A DNA stretch of 56,325 nucleotides from Bacillota bacterium. GTDB taxonomy: Bacteria > Bacillota > Limnochordia > Darwinibacteriales > Darwinibacteriaceae. The notes beneath the pieces are model-generated. The model made no database searches, was not told the origin of the DNA, and saw nothing but the letters and a program-made list of their open reading frames with translations. Where the stretch lies: the NCBI GenBank assembly GCA_012840725.1, contig DURQ01000044.1, forward strand, positions 1-56,325, given 5' to 3'. The position numbers were made by a program, and so were the translations under genes. Shown here one piece after another: positions 42,316-50,258 of the stretch. How positions within the stretch are numbered: position 1 is the first letter of the stretch; every line of letters begins with the position of its first letter.

Positions 42316-43005
42316 CTAGACAACGAGCTTCACCTGGCATGCTGGTTGGTTCTTGCAGGTCAGTACTCTGCGACCATTTTCGGCAGTGACATACATGGCT
42401 GAACCGCAGGTGGGGCATCCGTAAATCAAGGCATCTGGGTAAACGACAGGGCTGCGCCCAGCGGCGAAGTCCTGGAGCCGGCGGAACACTTCCACAAGGA
42501 GCATGACATCCTCCCGGGCGCGATGAGCATTGGCGTAAGCGTCCGCGAGGCCGAAGTGGTACATCAGGTTCTTGAGTCTGTGGCTGCCCCCACCGTCAGG
42601 GTAGATGGCCAGGCGGGGAAAGAGCTCCCGGCTGATCGCCAAGGTGTCGATGCCAGCCGCACCTACCTCCAGCAGGTTGTTGCGGCGGAACATGGCATTG
42701 AGAAATCCCAGGTCAAATGGGAGATTGTGCGCAACAGGCGTGCCCATCCCGATGAACTCCCTGATGGCTGGAGCCACGTCCGCCTCGACCGGAGCGTTCT
42801 TTAGGTCCGCATCGGTCAGGCCCGTGATCGCAGTTATCTCCTTCGAAAGCCGCCTCTGGGGATTGATCAGCGTCTCATACTCAGCGACTTCGCCGTTCTT
42901 GCTCAGCGCGAGCATGAAGACCTCGATGACGCGGTCTCCCCGGTCCCAGTACAGACCCGTTGTTTCCACATCCAAAAAGACCAATTTGTCCGAAATTTCG
43001 ATCAA
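42316..43005 (-). CDS. DnaQ-like 3'-5' exonuclease with C-terminal zinc motif
   Basis: A 229-residue DEDDh exonuclease: FLDVETTG, the central HNLPFDLGFLNAMF and the final HRAREDVMLL. A C-terminal extension carries CPTCGSAMYV and CKNQPACQ, a four-cysteine zinc ribbon of the topoisomerase I type that could bind nucleic acid. It may proofread or trim DNA; similar proteins are DnaQ epsilon-like. The start at 43005 (MIEISDKLVFLD) is the only fitting one. It is a separate gene upstream of trxA on the same strand. Confidence 0.88.
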   Translation of the reverse strand: MIEISDKLVFLDVETTGLYWDRGDRVIEVFMLALSKNGEVAEYETLINPQRRLSKEITAITGLTDADLKNAPVEADVAPAIREFIGMGTPVAHNLPFDLGFLNAMFRRNNLLEVGAAGIDTLAISRELFPRLAIYPDGGGSHRLKNLMYHFGLADAYANAHRAREDVMLLVEVFRRLQDFAAGRSPVVYPDALIYGCPTCGSAMYVTAENGRRVLTCKNQPACQVKLVV

Positions 43006-43103
43006 CCCTTCCTGAGCTACTCTGCTTTTGATTTCTCCTCGGGAAGGAAAATCCCTCCAAGGATCCGTTGAGATGGACTTGGAGGGTCTTGGGGCGCAGG
43101 AGT

Positions 43104-44327
43104 CTAGCTTTCGTAGTCGTAGATGCGCTTTTCTCCTGTCAGTTTCTGGATCTCGGTGATGTTCTGGGTCACTTCCAGAACGCCGCGGTAGCGTCCTTCG
43201 CTGTCACGTACAGCGAAGTAGCGGATGTGGACAAGCATATCCTTGATGTTCAGCCAGAACTCAGCCACATCTCTGCGTCCGCTCTTGAAGTCCTTTAGGA
43301 TCTGCTCCACAACCCCCATGCTGGAAGGCGGATGGCAGAACTGTACCTTGCGGCCGATGGCTGCCCGGGGGCGTTCGAAAATACGTTCGGGGCCAAGGGA
43401 GAAAAAGGCCACTTCGTCCTTCTCATCCACGAAAGTCACATCCACGGGCAGGTGGCCGAAAACGAGGTTGATCTGCTCAGGCGTCAACACTCCCACGTCC
43501 AGTTCGATTGCGTCCTGCGGACCGCTCTTCCGTCCGCTTGACTCCTCTCTGCTCGAATAGACTTCGGCCAGAGGATCCCTGAACCCGGCAGCGATTTCCC
43601 GCCACTCGTCCTGGGTGAAGGTTTCCATGCAGAGCGGGAACAGGATGTTCTCTTCCTTGTAGGCCATCTCTGCCACATCATTCAAGGTTGGCAGCACTAT
43701 GTTCGCAATTTCCGCAGCCAGCTGAGGAGCCGCGGCTCCCTCCCTGGCCCTTTCGATCACCTGGCTTACTTCTTTCAGAGCAGCCCGGATCTCGTCATGC
43801 TTACCCCACATCACTGTAGGCGGCCCACTGATTCCGTAGCGCTCCAAGTATGGAAAGAGGATATTCTCCTTTTTGGAGTAGTGTTTGTCGACCGCCAGAA
43901 GCTCCTGATGCTTGCCAGCCCACAGCTCAACCTGGGCCTGAAGTTCTCCGCTATCAGCAGAAGCCGGAATCTTCTCGACGACGCTGCGGATTTCATCCAC
44001 CAAGGCGCTGATCCGGCGGTTGGACTCCTTTAGATCGTGCAGAGGATCAGCAGCCGGTTCGGGCGCAACCGCCGCTTCCAGCTTCTTGTCCAGCGATTCT
44101 CGGAAGACGGCCACATGGACATCACAGAGTCTCTGAATCTCCTCTACCGGCAACCCCTCGTTGATCAAGGCCTGCTCGATCTCGCCGATCTCGCCAGGGC
44201 CAACCTGGCTCAGCAGATCGGCAAAACGATCCTTAACCTCCTCAACATCTGCTCCGGCATGGATGTCCCGGATGATTCCCTTGAGCAGCTCTTGACGGTG
44301 CTTCCGGTTCGCAATCAACTCACTCAA
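43104..44327 (-). CDS. DUF438/hemerythrin/PAS protein
   Basis: A 407-residue protein with three parts: an N-terminal DUF438 domain (residues about 10-70, LLKGIIRDIHAGADVEEVK), a hemerythrin-like HHE domain (about 125-245, with His in WAGKHQELLAVDKHYSKKEN and WGKHDEIRAAL) that binds a di-iron site, and a C-terminal PAS domain (about 285-400, FCHPPSSMGVVEQI). Such proteins are thought to sense oxygen, NO or redox state. TTG 44327 follows gaggaggtcg. There is no obvious partner kinase nearby. Confidence 0.88.
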   Translation of the reverse strand: MSELIANRKHRQELLKGIIRDIHAGADVEEVKDRFADLLSQVGPGEIGEIEQALINEGLPVEEIQRLCDVHVAVFRESLDKKLEAAVAPEPAADPLHDLKESNRRISALVDEIRSVVEKIPASADSGELQAQVELWAGKHQELLAVDKHYSKKENILFPYLERYGISGPPTVMWGKHDEIRAALKEVSQVIERAREGAAAPQLAAEIANIVLPTLNDVAEMAYKEENILFPLCMETFTQDEWREIAAGFRDPLAEVYSSREESSGRKSGPQDAIELDVGVLTPEQINLVFGHLPVDVTFVDEKDEVAFFSLGPERIFERPRAAIGRKVQFCHPPSSMGVVEQILKDFKSGRRDVAEFWLNIKDMLVHIRYFAVRDSEGRYRGVLEVTQNITEIQKLTGEKRIYDYES

Positions 44328-44503
44328 AAAAACGACCTCCTCTTGTCTAGCATTGCCAACTCAGCAGGCTTTAATAATAAGTTGGACACTTAGTATTCAT
44401 TCGCCCCCTCCTAGGAATTTCCTCCCCCTCGCTGGTGATTTTATGGGTTGTTTTTCTAGGAGAAGGGCAATCTACTGTTGATAGATACAAAAGGGGGTCT
44501 ATG

Positions 44504-44782
44504 ATGTATCGCGAACGGTATTCACAGCAGTATCGCATGAACCAGCCTCCCAGAGTGCTGTCCACCAAAGACTGTGCTTACCTCACAGACGCGCTGTCCT
44601 GGGAGCTCTTGGCGGCCAAAAAGGCGCACTTCATGGCCAGTCAGTGTTCAGATCAGCAGATCAAGCAGCAGCTTGAGCAGATCAGCCAGCTGCATCAGAC
44701 GCACTATGACGTTCTGCTCAACCAGCTGAACACAACGGAACATGACCACGAGCACTTCGGCTATCAAGGGTTCAGACAATAA
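44504..44782 (+). CDS. Spore coat protein, CotF-like small form
   Basis: A 92-residue helical protein (LSTKDCAYLTDALSWELLAA, then FMASQCSDQQIKQQLEQISQ, and a His-rich end near HDHEHFGY). It resembles the short coat-associated proteins found next to CotF in Clostridia. ATG 44504 (or 44501) follows aaaagggggtct. It is followed 11 bases later by a CotF family gene, so both are probably expressed in the mother cell late in sporulation. The designation rests on pairing and composition. Confidence 0.7.
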   Translation: MYRERYSQQYRMNQPPRVLSTKDCAYLTDALSWELLAAKKAHFMASQCSDQQIKQQLEQISQLHQTHYDVLLNQLNTTEHDHEHFGYQGFRQ

Positions 44783-44793
44783 GGAGGGAGAGC

Positions 44794-45213
44794 ATGAACA
44801 GCCAAAACCGGCCATTCGGCAGCTATCAGCAGCGCTTTGCGGGCTCCAGTAACCCCACAATCAAGAATCCGAGCACGCAGGTATCCCAGGATGCCCAGTT
44901 CAACGATCGCGACTGTCTCAACGATATGCTTGCCACGGAGAAGTGGCTCACCGACGGTTTCAACGTGATGGCTCGTGAGGCCAGCCATCAATCGCTGCAC
45001 AATGACATCATGAACATCCTCAACGAAACCCATCAGGCGACTCGAGACCTGTTCAACCTCATGTTTGAAAAGGGCTGGTACACCATCCAACCCGAACAGC
45101 CCACCCAGGTGGCGAAAGAATACCAGAAATTCCAGGGGTATGAGAGCCAGTTTCCCCAGCAGCAGTCCACTCCCTATGGTTCCGGGGGAATGTATCAACC
45201 GAGACAGTTCTAA
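44794..45213 (+). CDS. CotF family spore coat protein
   Basis: A 139-residue coat protein with the CotF helical domain (DCLNDMLATEKWLTDGFNVM, HQATRDLFNLMFEKGWYTIQ) and a Gln/Ser/Gly-rich tail. CotF proteins lie in the outer coat. ATG 44794 follows aaggagggagagc. It is the second gene of a short coat operon with 44504. Confidence 0.85.
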   Translation: MNSQNRPFGSYQQRFAGSSNPTIKNPSTQVSQDAQFNDRDCLNDMLATEKWLTDGFNVMAREASHQSLHNDIMNILNETHQATRDLFNLMFEKGWYTIQPEQPTQVAKEYQKFQGYESQFPQQQSTPYGSGGMYQPRQF

Positions 45214-45235
45214 ACGAAATCGAGAAGGAGCCGCC

Positions 45236-45263
45236 AAAAAAGCCCTGCCGCTTGGCAGGGCTT
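45236..45263 (-). terminator. Terminator after tkt
   Basis: The stem AAGCCCTGCC / GGCAGGGCTT (45240-45263) with a four-base loop is followed on the minus strand by tttttt. It also could end the coat operon on the plus strand. Confidence 0.85.
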
Positions 45264-45428
45264 CGCTGCGTCATATTAACATCGGAAGCAATATACCACG
45301 GACAGACTGATATTGGGCCGCATGGTTCGGAGATTGAGGATAGACCCTTCAGTTGTGACGTCAGAGATATAGGCCTTGTTGGGGATCTTACTGCGCACAA
45401 CAGCCTCCTTCGCCTTTTGTCCGTCTGC

Positions 45429-47402
45429 CTACTTCACGATGTTCTTGATGTACTCGGCAAGCGCATCGGCACTGAAGCCGAGCTTCTCAGCAACCTTTTT
45501 CCCAGGGCCGCTGGCGCCAAAGCGGTTCAGGCCATAGACATCAACCTTGCCCTTCGGGTTGATGGAGTACCAGCCCGTCGGCACACCAAGCTCAACGGCC
45601 AGCGTTGGCACATCTTCGGGCACAACCTTGCGCCTATACGCTTCATCCTGGCTGAGGAAGAGTTCCCGGTTGGGCACAGACACGACGCGCACGCCCAGGC
45701 CGGGTTTTTCCACCTTCTCGGCGGCTTGGATGGCCAGGCTCACCTCGCTGCCGGCGGCAACAAGCACGATAGCCAGTTCCTCTTTCTCCTGACGGATGAC
45801 ATAACCACCCTTGGTGAAATCCCAACCCTCTGGTTTCGCCAACAGCGGCAGGTTCTGCCTGGTGAGGACCAGCGCACTGGGCCCGTCCTTGCGCTTCATA
45901 GCTTCTACCCAGCTCCAGGCCGTTTCTTCGGCATCTGCCGGCCGGAAGACGGCTAGGTTGGGGATCAGCCGCAGCGATTCAGTGGTCTCGATAGGCTGAT
46001 GCGTCGGCCCATCTTCGCCAACATAGACCGAGTCGTGGGTCAGGATGTACACAACAGGCAGCTTCATCAGCGCAGCCAGGCGCATGCTCGGCCGCATGTA
46101 ATCGGAGAAGACGAGGAAGGTAGCGCCAAAGACCCGGAAATGGCCGTAGAGTGCTAACCCGTTTAGAACGGCTGCCATGCCGTGCTCCCGCACTCCGAAG
46201 TTGAAGTTGCGTCCGCTGAAATCGCCAGAATGGACCCTTCCTTCACCCTTCAGCCAGGAGTTGTTGGAAGGCGCCAAGTCTGCAGAGCCGCCCACCAAGT
46301 TGGGTACCTTCTGGGCAATGGCATTCAGCACCTGACCGCTTGCCGCGCGGGTGGCAGTGTTGGTCTCGGGACCGAACATGGTGAGGATTTCGCTCAGATC
46401 TGGCAGACTACCGCTCAGCCAGGAGTTCCACTGCTCAGCCAACTGGGGATACTCCTTGGCCCAGTTCTGGAAGAGCTCGTTCCATTCTGCCTCGAACTGC
46501 TGACCCTTCTGCCTCATCTTCTGCGGCAGATCCTGAAGATCAGCGGGAACAAAGAAGTCCTGGTCCTCGGGGAGCCCCAGTGCCCGCTTCAGCCCGGCTA
46601 TCTCCTCAGCACCGAGGGGAGACCCGTGGGTCTCTGCTGAACCTGCCTTGGTGGGTGCACCTTTGGCAATCTGGGTGTGGGCGATGATCATGGTCGGCTG
46701 CTCTTTGTTCGCCCGGGCCTCTGCCAGCGCTTTCTGCAGCTCGGGGATGCTGTGACCATCTACCTCAAGAACCTGCCAGCCGTAGGCCCGATAGCGGTCC
46801 TTAACTGACTCGGTGAAAGCAAGCTCGGTAGATCCTTCGATGGTGATGTTGTTGGAATCGTAGATCAGGATCAGTTTGCCAAGCTTCAGATGGCCTGCCA
46901 GCGACGACGCTTCGGAGCTGACACCCTCCATCAGATCGCCATCGCCTGCAAAGACGTATGTATAGTGATCCACGACCTCGTACCCAGGACGGTTGAACCG
47001 GGCGGCCGCCATCCTTTCGCCAATGGCCATCCCAACAGCGTTGGCAATGCCCTGGCCTAAGGGGCCGGTGGTGGTTTCCACACCGTCAGTGTCACCGTAC
47101 TCGGGATGGCCCGGTGTGTTGGAACCCAGCTGCCGGAAATTCTTCAGATCATCCAGGGACACCTGATAGCCCGAAAGATGCAGCAGCGAGTAGAGGAGCA
47201 TGGAGCCGTGACCTCCGGAAAGGATGAAACGGTCACGGTTCGGCCACTTCGAGTTCGCTGGATTGTGTTTGAGGACATCAAAAAAGACGACTGCACCGAC
47301 ATCGGCCAAACCCAAGGGCGCTCCAGGGTGCCCTGAGTTTGCCTTTTGCACTCCGTCCGCCGCTAACCCGCGAATGACGTTCGCGATCTTCTGCAGATCC
47401 AT
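45429..47402 (-). CDS. tkt: Transketolase
   Basis: A 657-residue TPP enzyme of the pentose phosphate pathway, moving two-carbon units between sugars. Motifs: SGHPGAPLGLADVG, the TPP-binding GDGDLMEGVSSEASSLAG...DSNN, FGVREHGMAAVLNGLA, and HDSVYVGEDGPTHQPIE. ATG 47402 follows gagaggtggtagac; GTG 47411 is open but overlaps that site. It lies 9-18 bases after pduL, in the same operon, and connects sugar phosphates to the deoxyribose 5-phosphate released by the nucleoside genes. Confidence 0.96.
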   Translation of the reverse strand: MDLQKIANVIRGLAADGVQKANSGHPGAPLGLADVGAVVFFDVLKHNPANSKWPNRDRFILSGGHGSMLLYSLLHLSGYQVSLDDLKNFRQLGSNTPGHPEYGDTDGVETTTGPLGQGIANAVGMAIGERMAAARFNRPGYEVVDHYTYVFAGDGDLMEGVSSEASSLAGHLKLGKLILIYDSNNITIEGSTELAFTESVKDRYRAYGWQVLEVDGHSIPELQKALAEARANKEQPTMIIAHTQIAKGAPTKAGSAETHGSPLGAEEIAGLKRALGLPEDQDFFVPADLQDLPQKMRQKGQQFEAEWNELFQNWAKEYPQLAEQWNSWLSGSLPDLSEILTMFGPETNTATRAASGQVLNAIAQKVPNLVGGSADLAPSNNSWLKGEGRVHSGDFSGRNFNFGVREHGMAAVLNGLALYGHFRVFGATFLVFSDYMRPSMRLAALMKLPVVYILTHDSVYVGEDGPTHQPIETTESLRLIPNLAVFRPADAEETAWSWVEAMKRKDGPSALVLTRQNLPLLAKPEGWDFTKGGYVIRQEKEELAIVLVAAGSEVSLAIQAAEKVEKPGLGVRVVSVPNRELFLSQDEAYRRKVVPEDVPTLAVELGVPTGWYSINPKGKVDVYGLNRFGASGPGKKVAEKLGFSADALAEYIKNIVK

Positions 47403-47420
47403 GTCTACCACCTCTCTTAT

Positions 47421-48008
47421 CTAGTCGCGCAAGACCTCTACCATCTGGCCGTTGCCCAGCATGGCAGCGTTGGCTTCATCAGTGTCGATGTGCATTTCCA
47501 GAACAAAGTCGCTGCGCACTCTCACAAGGACGTTATCAAAAATCAAACCGCGCTCGCCTCCCACGCGCACGGACACGATATCCTTGTCTTTTACACCAAA
47601 TGCCTCAGCGTCGGCCTCGTTCATATGGATGTGGCGCTGTGCAATGATCACGCCCTTGTCTAGCTCCAGCGTGGCCTTGGGGCCGATCAGTTTGAGGCCA
47701 GGGGAATCCTGGAGATGCCCAGAATCCCGAACGGGCGGCTTCAGACCGAGCGTAAACGCATCGGTGCGCGAAATCTCCACCTGCGTCTCCTTGCGGACTG
47801 GACCCAGAATACGCACATTCTTAATCGACGACTTCGGACCTTCTATGGTCAGCGTCTCTTCTGCTGCGTACTGACCGGTCTGTGAAAGCGGGTTCCGCAC
47901 CGTCAGTTCATAGCCGGGTCCGAAAAGCAGCTCGAGGTGCTCTTGAGACAGATGGATGTGTCGATTGGATACTCCTACTGGTACTTTGCCTAAAATCGTC
48001 TTTGCCAA
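47421..48008 (-). CDS. pduL: Phosphate propanoyltransferase PduL
   Basis: A 195-residue phosphotransacylase that converts acyl-CoA and phosphate to acyl phosphate. Zinc-site motifs are GVSNRHIHLSQEHL, IAQRHIHMNEAD and MHIDTDEANA. In microcompartments PduL handles propionyl-CoA; free forms act as phosphotransacetylase. No microcompartment genes are here and it lacks an obvious encapsulation peptide, so a metabolic phosphotransacetylase role is more likely. Start: TTG 48008 (good distance from aaaggga) or GTG 48017. It is the first gene of an operon with tkt. Confidence 0.92.
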   Translation of the reverse strand: MAKTILGKVPVGVSNRHIHLSQEHLELLFGPGYELTVRNPLSQTGQYAAEETLTIEGPKSSIKNVRILGPVRKETQVEISRTDAFTLGLKPPVRDSGHLQDSPGLKLIGPKATLELDKGVIIAQRHIHMNEADAEAFGVKDKDIVSVRVGGERGLIFDNVLVRVRSDFVLEMHIDTDEANAAMLGNGQMVEVLRD

Positions 48009-48079
48009 ACATCCCACTCCCTTTTTCTTCTTAACCGCTAACTACTTAGACAGGCACGCGGGAATTCCTGCCCAACCTC

Positions 48080-48109
48080 TTGACCAGACCCCGCTCTCTG
48101 TGCTAACAT
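48080..48109 (+). promoter_or_regulatory. Promoter of tRNA-Trp
   Basis: TTGACC (48080-48085), 18 bases, TAACAT; a CATAAT box a few bases further is an alternative. It lies within 15 bases of the tRNA. Confidence 0.55.
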
Positions 48110-48121
48110 AATAACTGTCGC

Positions 48122-48197
48122 AGGGGAGTAGCTCAATTGGTAGAGCATCGGTCTCCAAAACCGAGGGCTGCGGGTTCGATTCCTGTCTCCCCTGCCA
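48122..48197 (+). tRNA. tRNA-Trp (CCA anticodon)
   Basis: A 76-base cloverleaf with encoded 3' CCA. The acceptor stem is AGGGGAG/CTCCCCT, anticodon loop CTCCAAA reads UGG, and the discriminator is G. It is the only Trp tRNA in the window and the likely ligand of the trpS T-box at 40112. Confidence 0.96.
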
Positions 48198-48251
48198 CTT
48201 TTATTTACGGGTAAAACGCCACTGAAAACATAGGGTCTGTTGGGCAAATGT

Positions 48252-48277
48252 GCACGAGAAGGGTCTCGTGCTTTTTT
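48252..48277 (+). terminator. Terminator after tRNA-Trp
   Basis: GCACGAGA / TCTCGTGC with a four-base loop is followed by tttttt. Confidence 0.9.
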
Positions 48278-48608
48278 GTTTGTCGCGGACTTGCCGAATT
48301 CCATTATACCATATTTCCTCCCCTAGTCGAGCGCGGCACGATGTATCACCGAAAGAAAACACATTGCATTGCGTGCGCTTGGCTTAAGTCCGTCGCGATT
48401 TCCACACTAAGCCGCATCGCCTTTCCCGCCTGGGGACCTTCGGGATCGTCCTTCCCTCCCGCGCATCGCTGAGAGGCCTCAAATCCTGGCCTTCGATCCA
48501 TAGCCTAAACCGTTCAGCATTGACGTAATGCCGCCATTCCTTTTGCGATGGCGCGGTCAACCTGCCATGGTTGTCGGTCTTATGCTCAACACTAAACGGC
48601 CTACCCTG
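48278..48608. other. Gap without supported gene
   Basis: About 330 bases. A minus-strand open frame (48384-48701) runs through but starts at a GTG inside another gene, has no ribosome site and no recognised family; it may be a remnant. No repeats were seen. Confidence 0.4.
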
Positions 48609-48636
48609 TTGAAAAAAGACAACCCTGATGTAAAAT
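48609..48636 (+). promoter_or_regulatory. Promoter of the interrupted XRE regulator
   Basis: TTGAAA (48609-48614), 16 bases, TAAAAT (48631-48636), followed by ggaggtgg before the start. A complete expression signal is kept. Confidence 0.65.
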
Positions 48637-48669
48637 GGGATTGAGATAACATCGGAGGTGGTGAAGGGT

Positions 48670-48798
48670 GTGCTGTCCCAAAGAATGAGAGCCCTGCGCA
48701 CAAAAAAAGGCTGTACTCAGAAGGAAGCAGCGGTTCTACTTAGCATGTCACCAACGGCGGTGGCCAGCTGGGAACAGAAACCCAAAACGGAGCATTGA
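48670..48798 (+). pseudogene. Interrupted XRE/Cro-type helix-turn-helix regulator
   Basis: GTG 48670 opens a 42-codon frame with a recognisable helix-turn-helix (RMRALRTKKGCTQKEAAVLL, then SPTAVASWEQ) and stops at TGA. Reading continues in frame after the stop with EKKLGITLPDAGV, a plausible continuation of a longer repressor, so this looks like a nonsense-interrupted or decayed gene. Promoter and ribosome site are intact. A true 42-residue peptide cannot be excluded. Confidence 0.55.
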
Positions 48799-49184
48799 GA
48801 GAAAAAGCTGGGTATCACTCTTCCCGATGCGGGTGTTGAGGGCGAAAGAACCTCTCACTCCACTTGGGTGCCTGTCCCCTGTTGTTCTGATCACCTTGGT
48901 ATGTGTTCTGTGGTCTTGTGGGGGGTGAAGCTCAAACGCATCGACGGAAGTTGTCTCCTCTGCTTGCTTTCCTTTTTGCTGTATCCATCCTCGGGTCGGC
49001 CCGTTTGGACCTACCATCTCACGGATGCACCTAGGAAACTGCGAGACAAAGGTCGTCTGGAGGACCACACGTAGCTAAGTGAAAACAACGAGTGAACTCA
49101 AGTCGGAAAACCGCAACGAGGCCATCGCGTTAGGCTGTATGCCGTGACAGTGGCCCGACCAGCTCTTCTGAAAAGGGATTGTAC
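48799..49184. other. Degenerate gap after the XRE remnant
   Basis: About 385 bases without a convincing gene. The first 60 bases continue the XRE frame; the rest shows broken frames. A GGGTGCCTGTCCCC stretch at 48866-48879 is the kind of short motif seen scattered in Firmicute genomes, but only one copy is in the window. Confidence 0.4.
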
Positions 49185-49973
49185 ATGAAGCGAGAAGCCG
49201 CAGTGGGAGTAACTCTATTGCTGATCGCCACCTTGTTCAGTGGCTGCTTGGGTAGTGCTGGAGGAAACTATGGTCGGAGCGTGCGCGTAGAGGGCATTAC
49301 CCAGAAGTACCACTTTGCTGATCACAGCGGTATCAACGTCCACCTATCTGGGACGTCAAACGACGGACACTATGTCTCACAGACTACTGTCACGGATGAA
49401 TCCGGTCACTGGAGCTTCAGTGCAGTTCCTTCAGGCACGTATACTCTGTCTTTAAGCGTACTCGGTTCATACCCCGTGTTCCATGGCTTTAAACAGCAGA
49501 TCGAGGTGAAGAACAGCCCCGTTTTCATTGAGACTCCGAAGATCAGCTACCACCACGAGGCCTTTATCGCTGACGTTGCCACACAGCACAGCATTAAGTT
49601 CCTTGGTTTTCAAGGACCAAGCCAAGGCGGATACGGTGTCTACTGGCAATACACTAGCGATCGCTCAGAAGCGGACTTGTCACGTAAAGGGTATGTTCTA
49701 TCGACACCGGGCAGAGCCGGAATTCAGGTGATCAACGAATCCAGCAGTGGCTATCGCACTGGTTACACACTAGGCGAGATCCTCGAAGTCCCCCTGGACG
49801 GGTATCAGGAGTCGGTAAGCATATCGTCGGAATCGGTGTATATTGCCTTCATAACAAGAGACGGCCTTTACGGTAAAGCGCACGTGCGACGATCGGGAAG
49901 CGGTTCTGGCACGGAGGGCTCCAGAAGGATCCAGTGGGTGATATCGCCCAGCGGCAACACTTTCGAGTTCTAA
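49185..49973 (+). CDS. Putative lipoprotein with a carboxypeptidase-regulatory-like beta domain
   Basis: A 262-residue exported protein. The signal peptide has a lipobox LFSGC (Cys about residue 21), so lipidation is expected. Residues about 30-110 form a beta-sandwich of the carboxypeptidase-regulatory/CNA_B type (GINVHLSGTSNDGHYVSQTT, ESGHWSFSAVPSGTYTLSLS). The rest is beta-rich and unrecognised. ATG 49185 follows aaaagggat. It is flanked by gaps and terminators, with no partner, and may be an accessory gene. Function unknown. Confidence 0.75.
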   Translation: MKREAAVGVTLLLIATLFSGCLGSAGGNYGRSVRVEGITQKYHFADHSGINVHLSGTSNDGHYVSQTTVTDESGHWSFSAVPSGTYTLSLSVLGSYPVFHGFKQQIEVKNSPVFIETPKISYHHEAFIADVATQHSIKFLGFQGPSQGGYGVYWQYTSDRSEADLSRKGYVLSTPGRAGIQVINESSSGYRTGYTLGEILEVPLDGYQESVSISSESVYIAFITRDGLYGKAHVRRSGSGSGTEGSRRIQWVISPSGNTFEF

Positions 49974-49993
49974 CTGTGGGCATGCAGAGCAGC

Positions 49994-50040
49994 GCCCCAC
50001 TCGCCTGCGGAGTGGGGCGGGCCTTCGGCCCTTTCTTTTT
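49994..50040 (+). terminator. Double hairpin terminator after the lipoprotein gene
   Basis: A GCCCCACTC/GAGTGGGGC hairpin is followed directly by GGGCC/GGCCC with a three-base loop and tttcttttt. Confidence 0.85.
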
Positions 50041-50124
50041 CGGCTCTTTGCACGAACACCAGTTTGTGTCGACTCTACTGGCCTGGTTCGCGCCCAATTA
50101 ACCCAGAAATAGCACCCTCACGGC

Positions 50125-50149
50125 AAAAACCCCACCGCAGAGGTGGGGT
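50125..50149 (-). terminator. Terminator after the ABC-F gene
   Basis: The stem ACCCCACC/GGTGGGGT (50129-50149) with loop GCAGA is followed on the minus strand by ttttt. Confidence 0.8.
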
Positions 50150-50258
50150 CAACTGCCGACAGGTACTGCTTCCCGAAAACTACAGAAGCTCACCCGCTAG
50201 ACTCTCTTCTGAAACTCGGGATCGACTCCGAGCGGCTCCAAAGCGAGGATTTCCTCCT

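Noticed and set aside
48384-48701. Minus-strand open frame of 105 codons in the gap after tRNA-Trp
   Set aside because: The start overlaps the XRE gene on the other strand, no ribosome site, no family recognised. It could be a remnant but cannot be supported.
48866-48879. GGGTGCCTGTCCCC motif, resembling repeats linked to REP-type transposases
   Set aside because: Only one copy in the window and no hairpin or transposase nearby.
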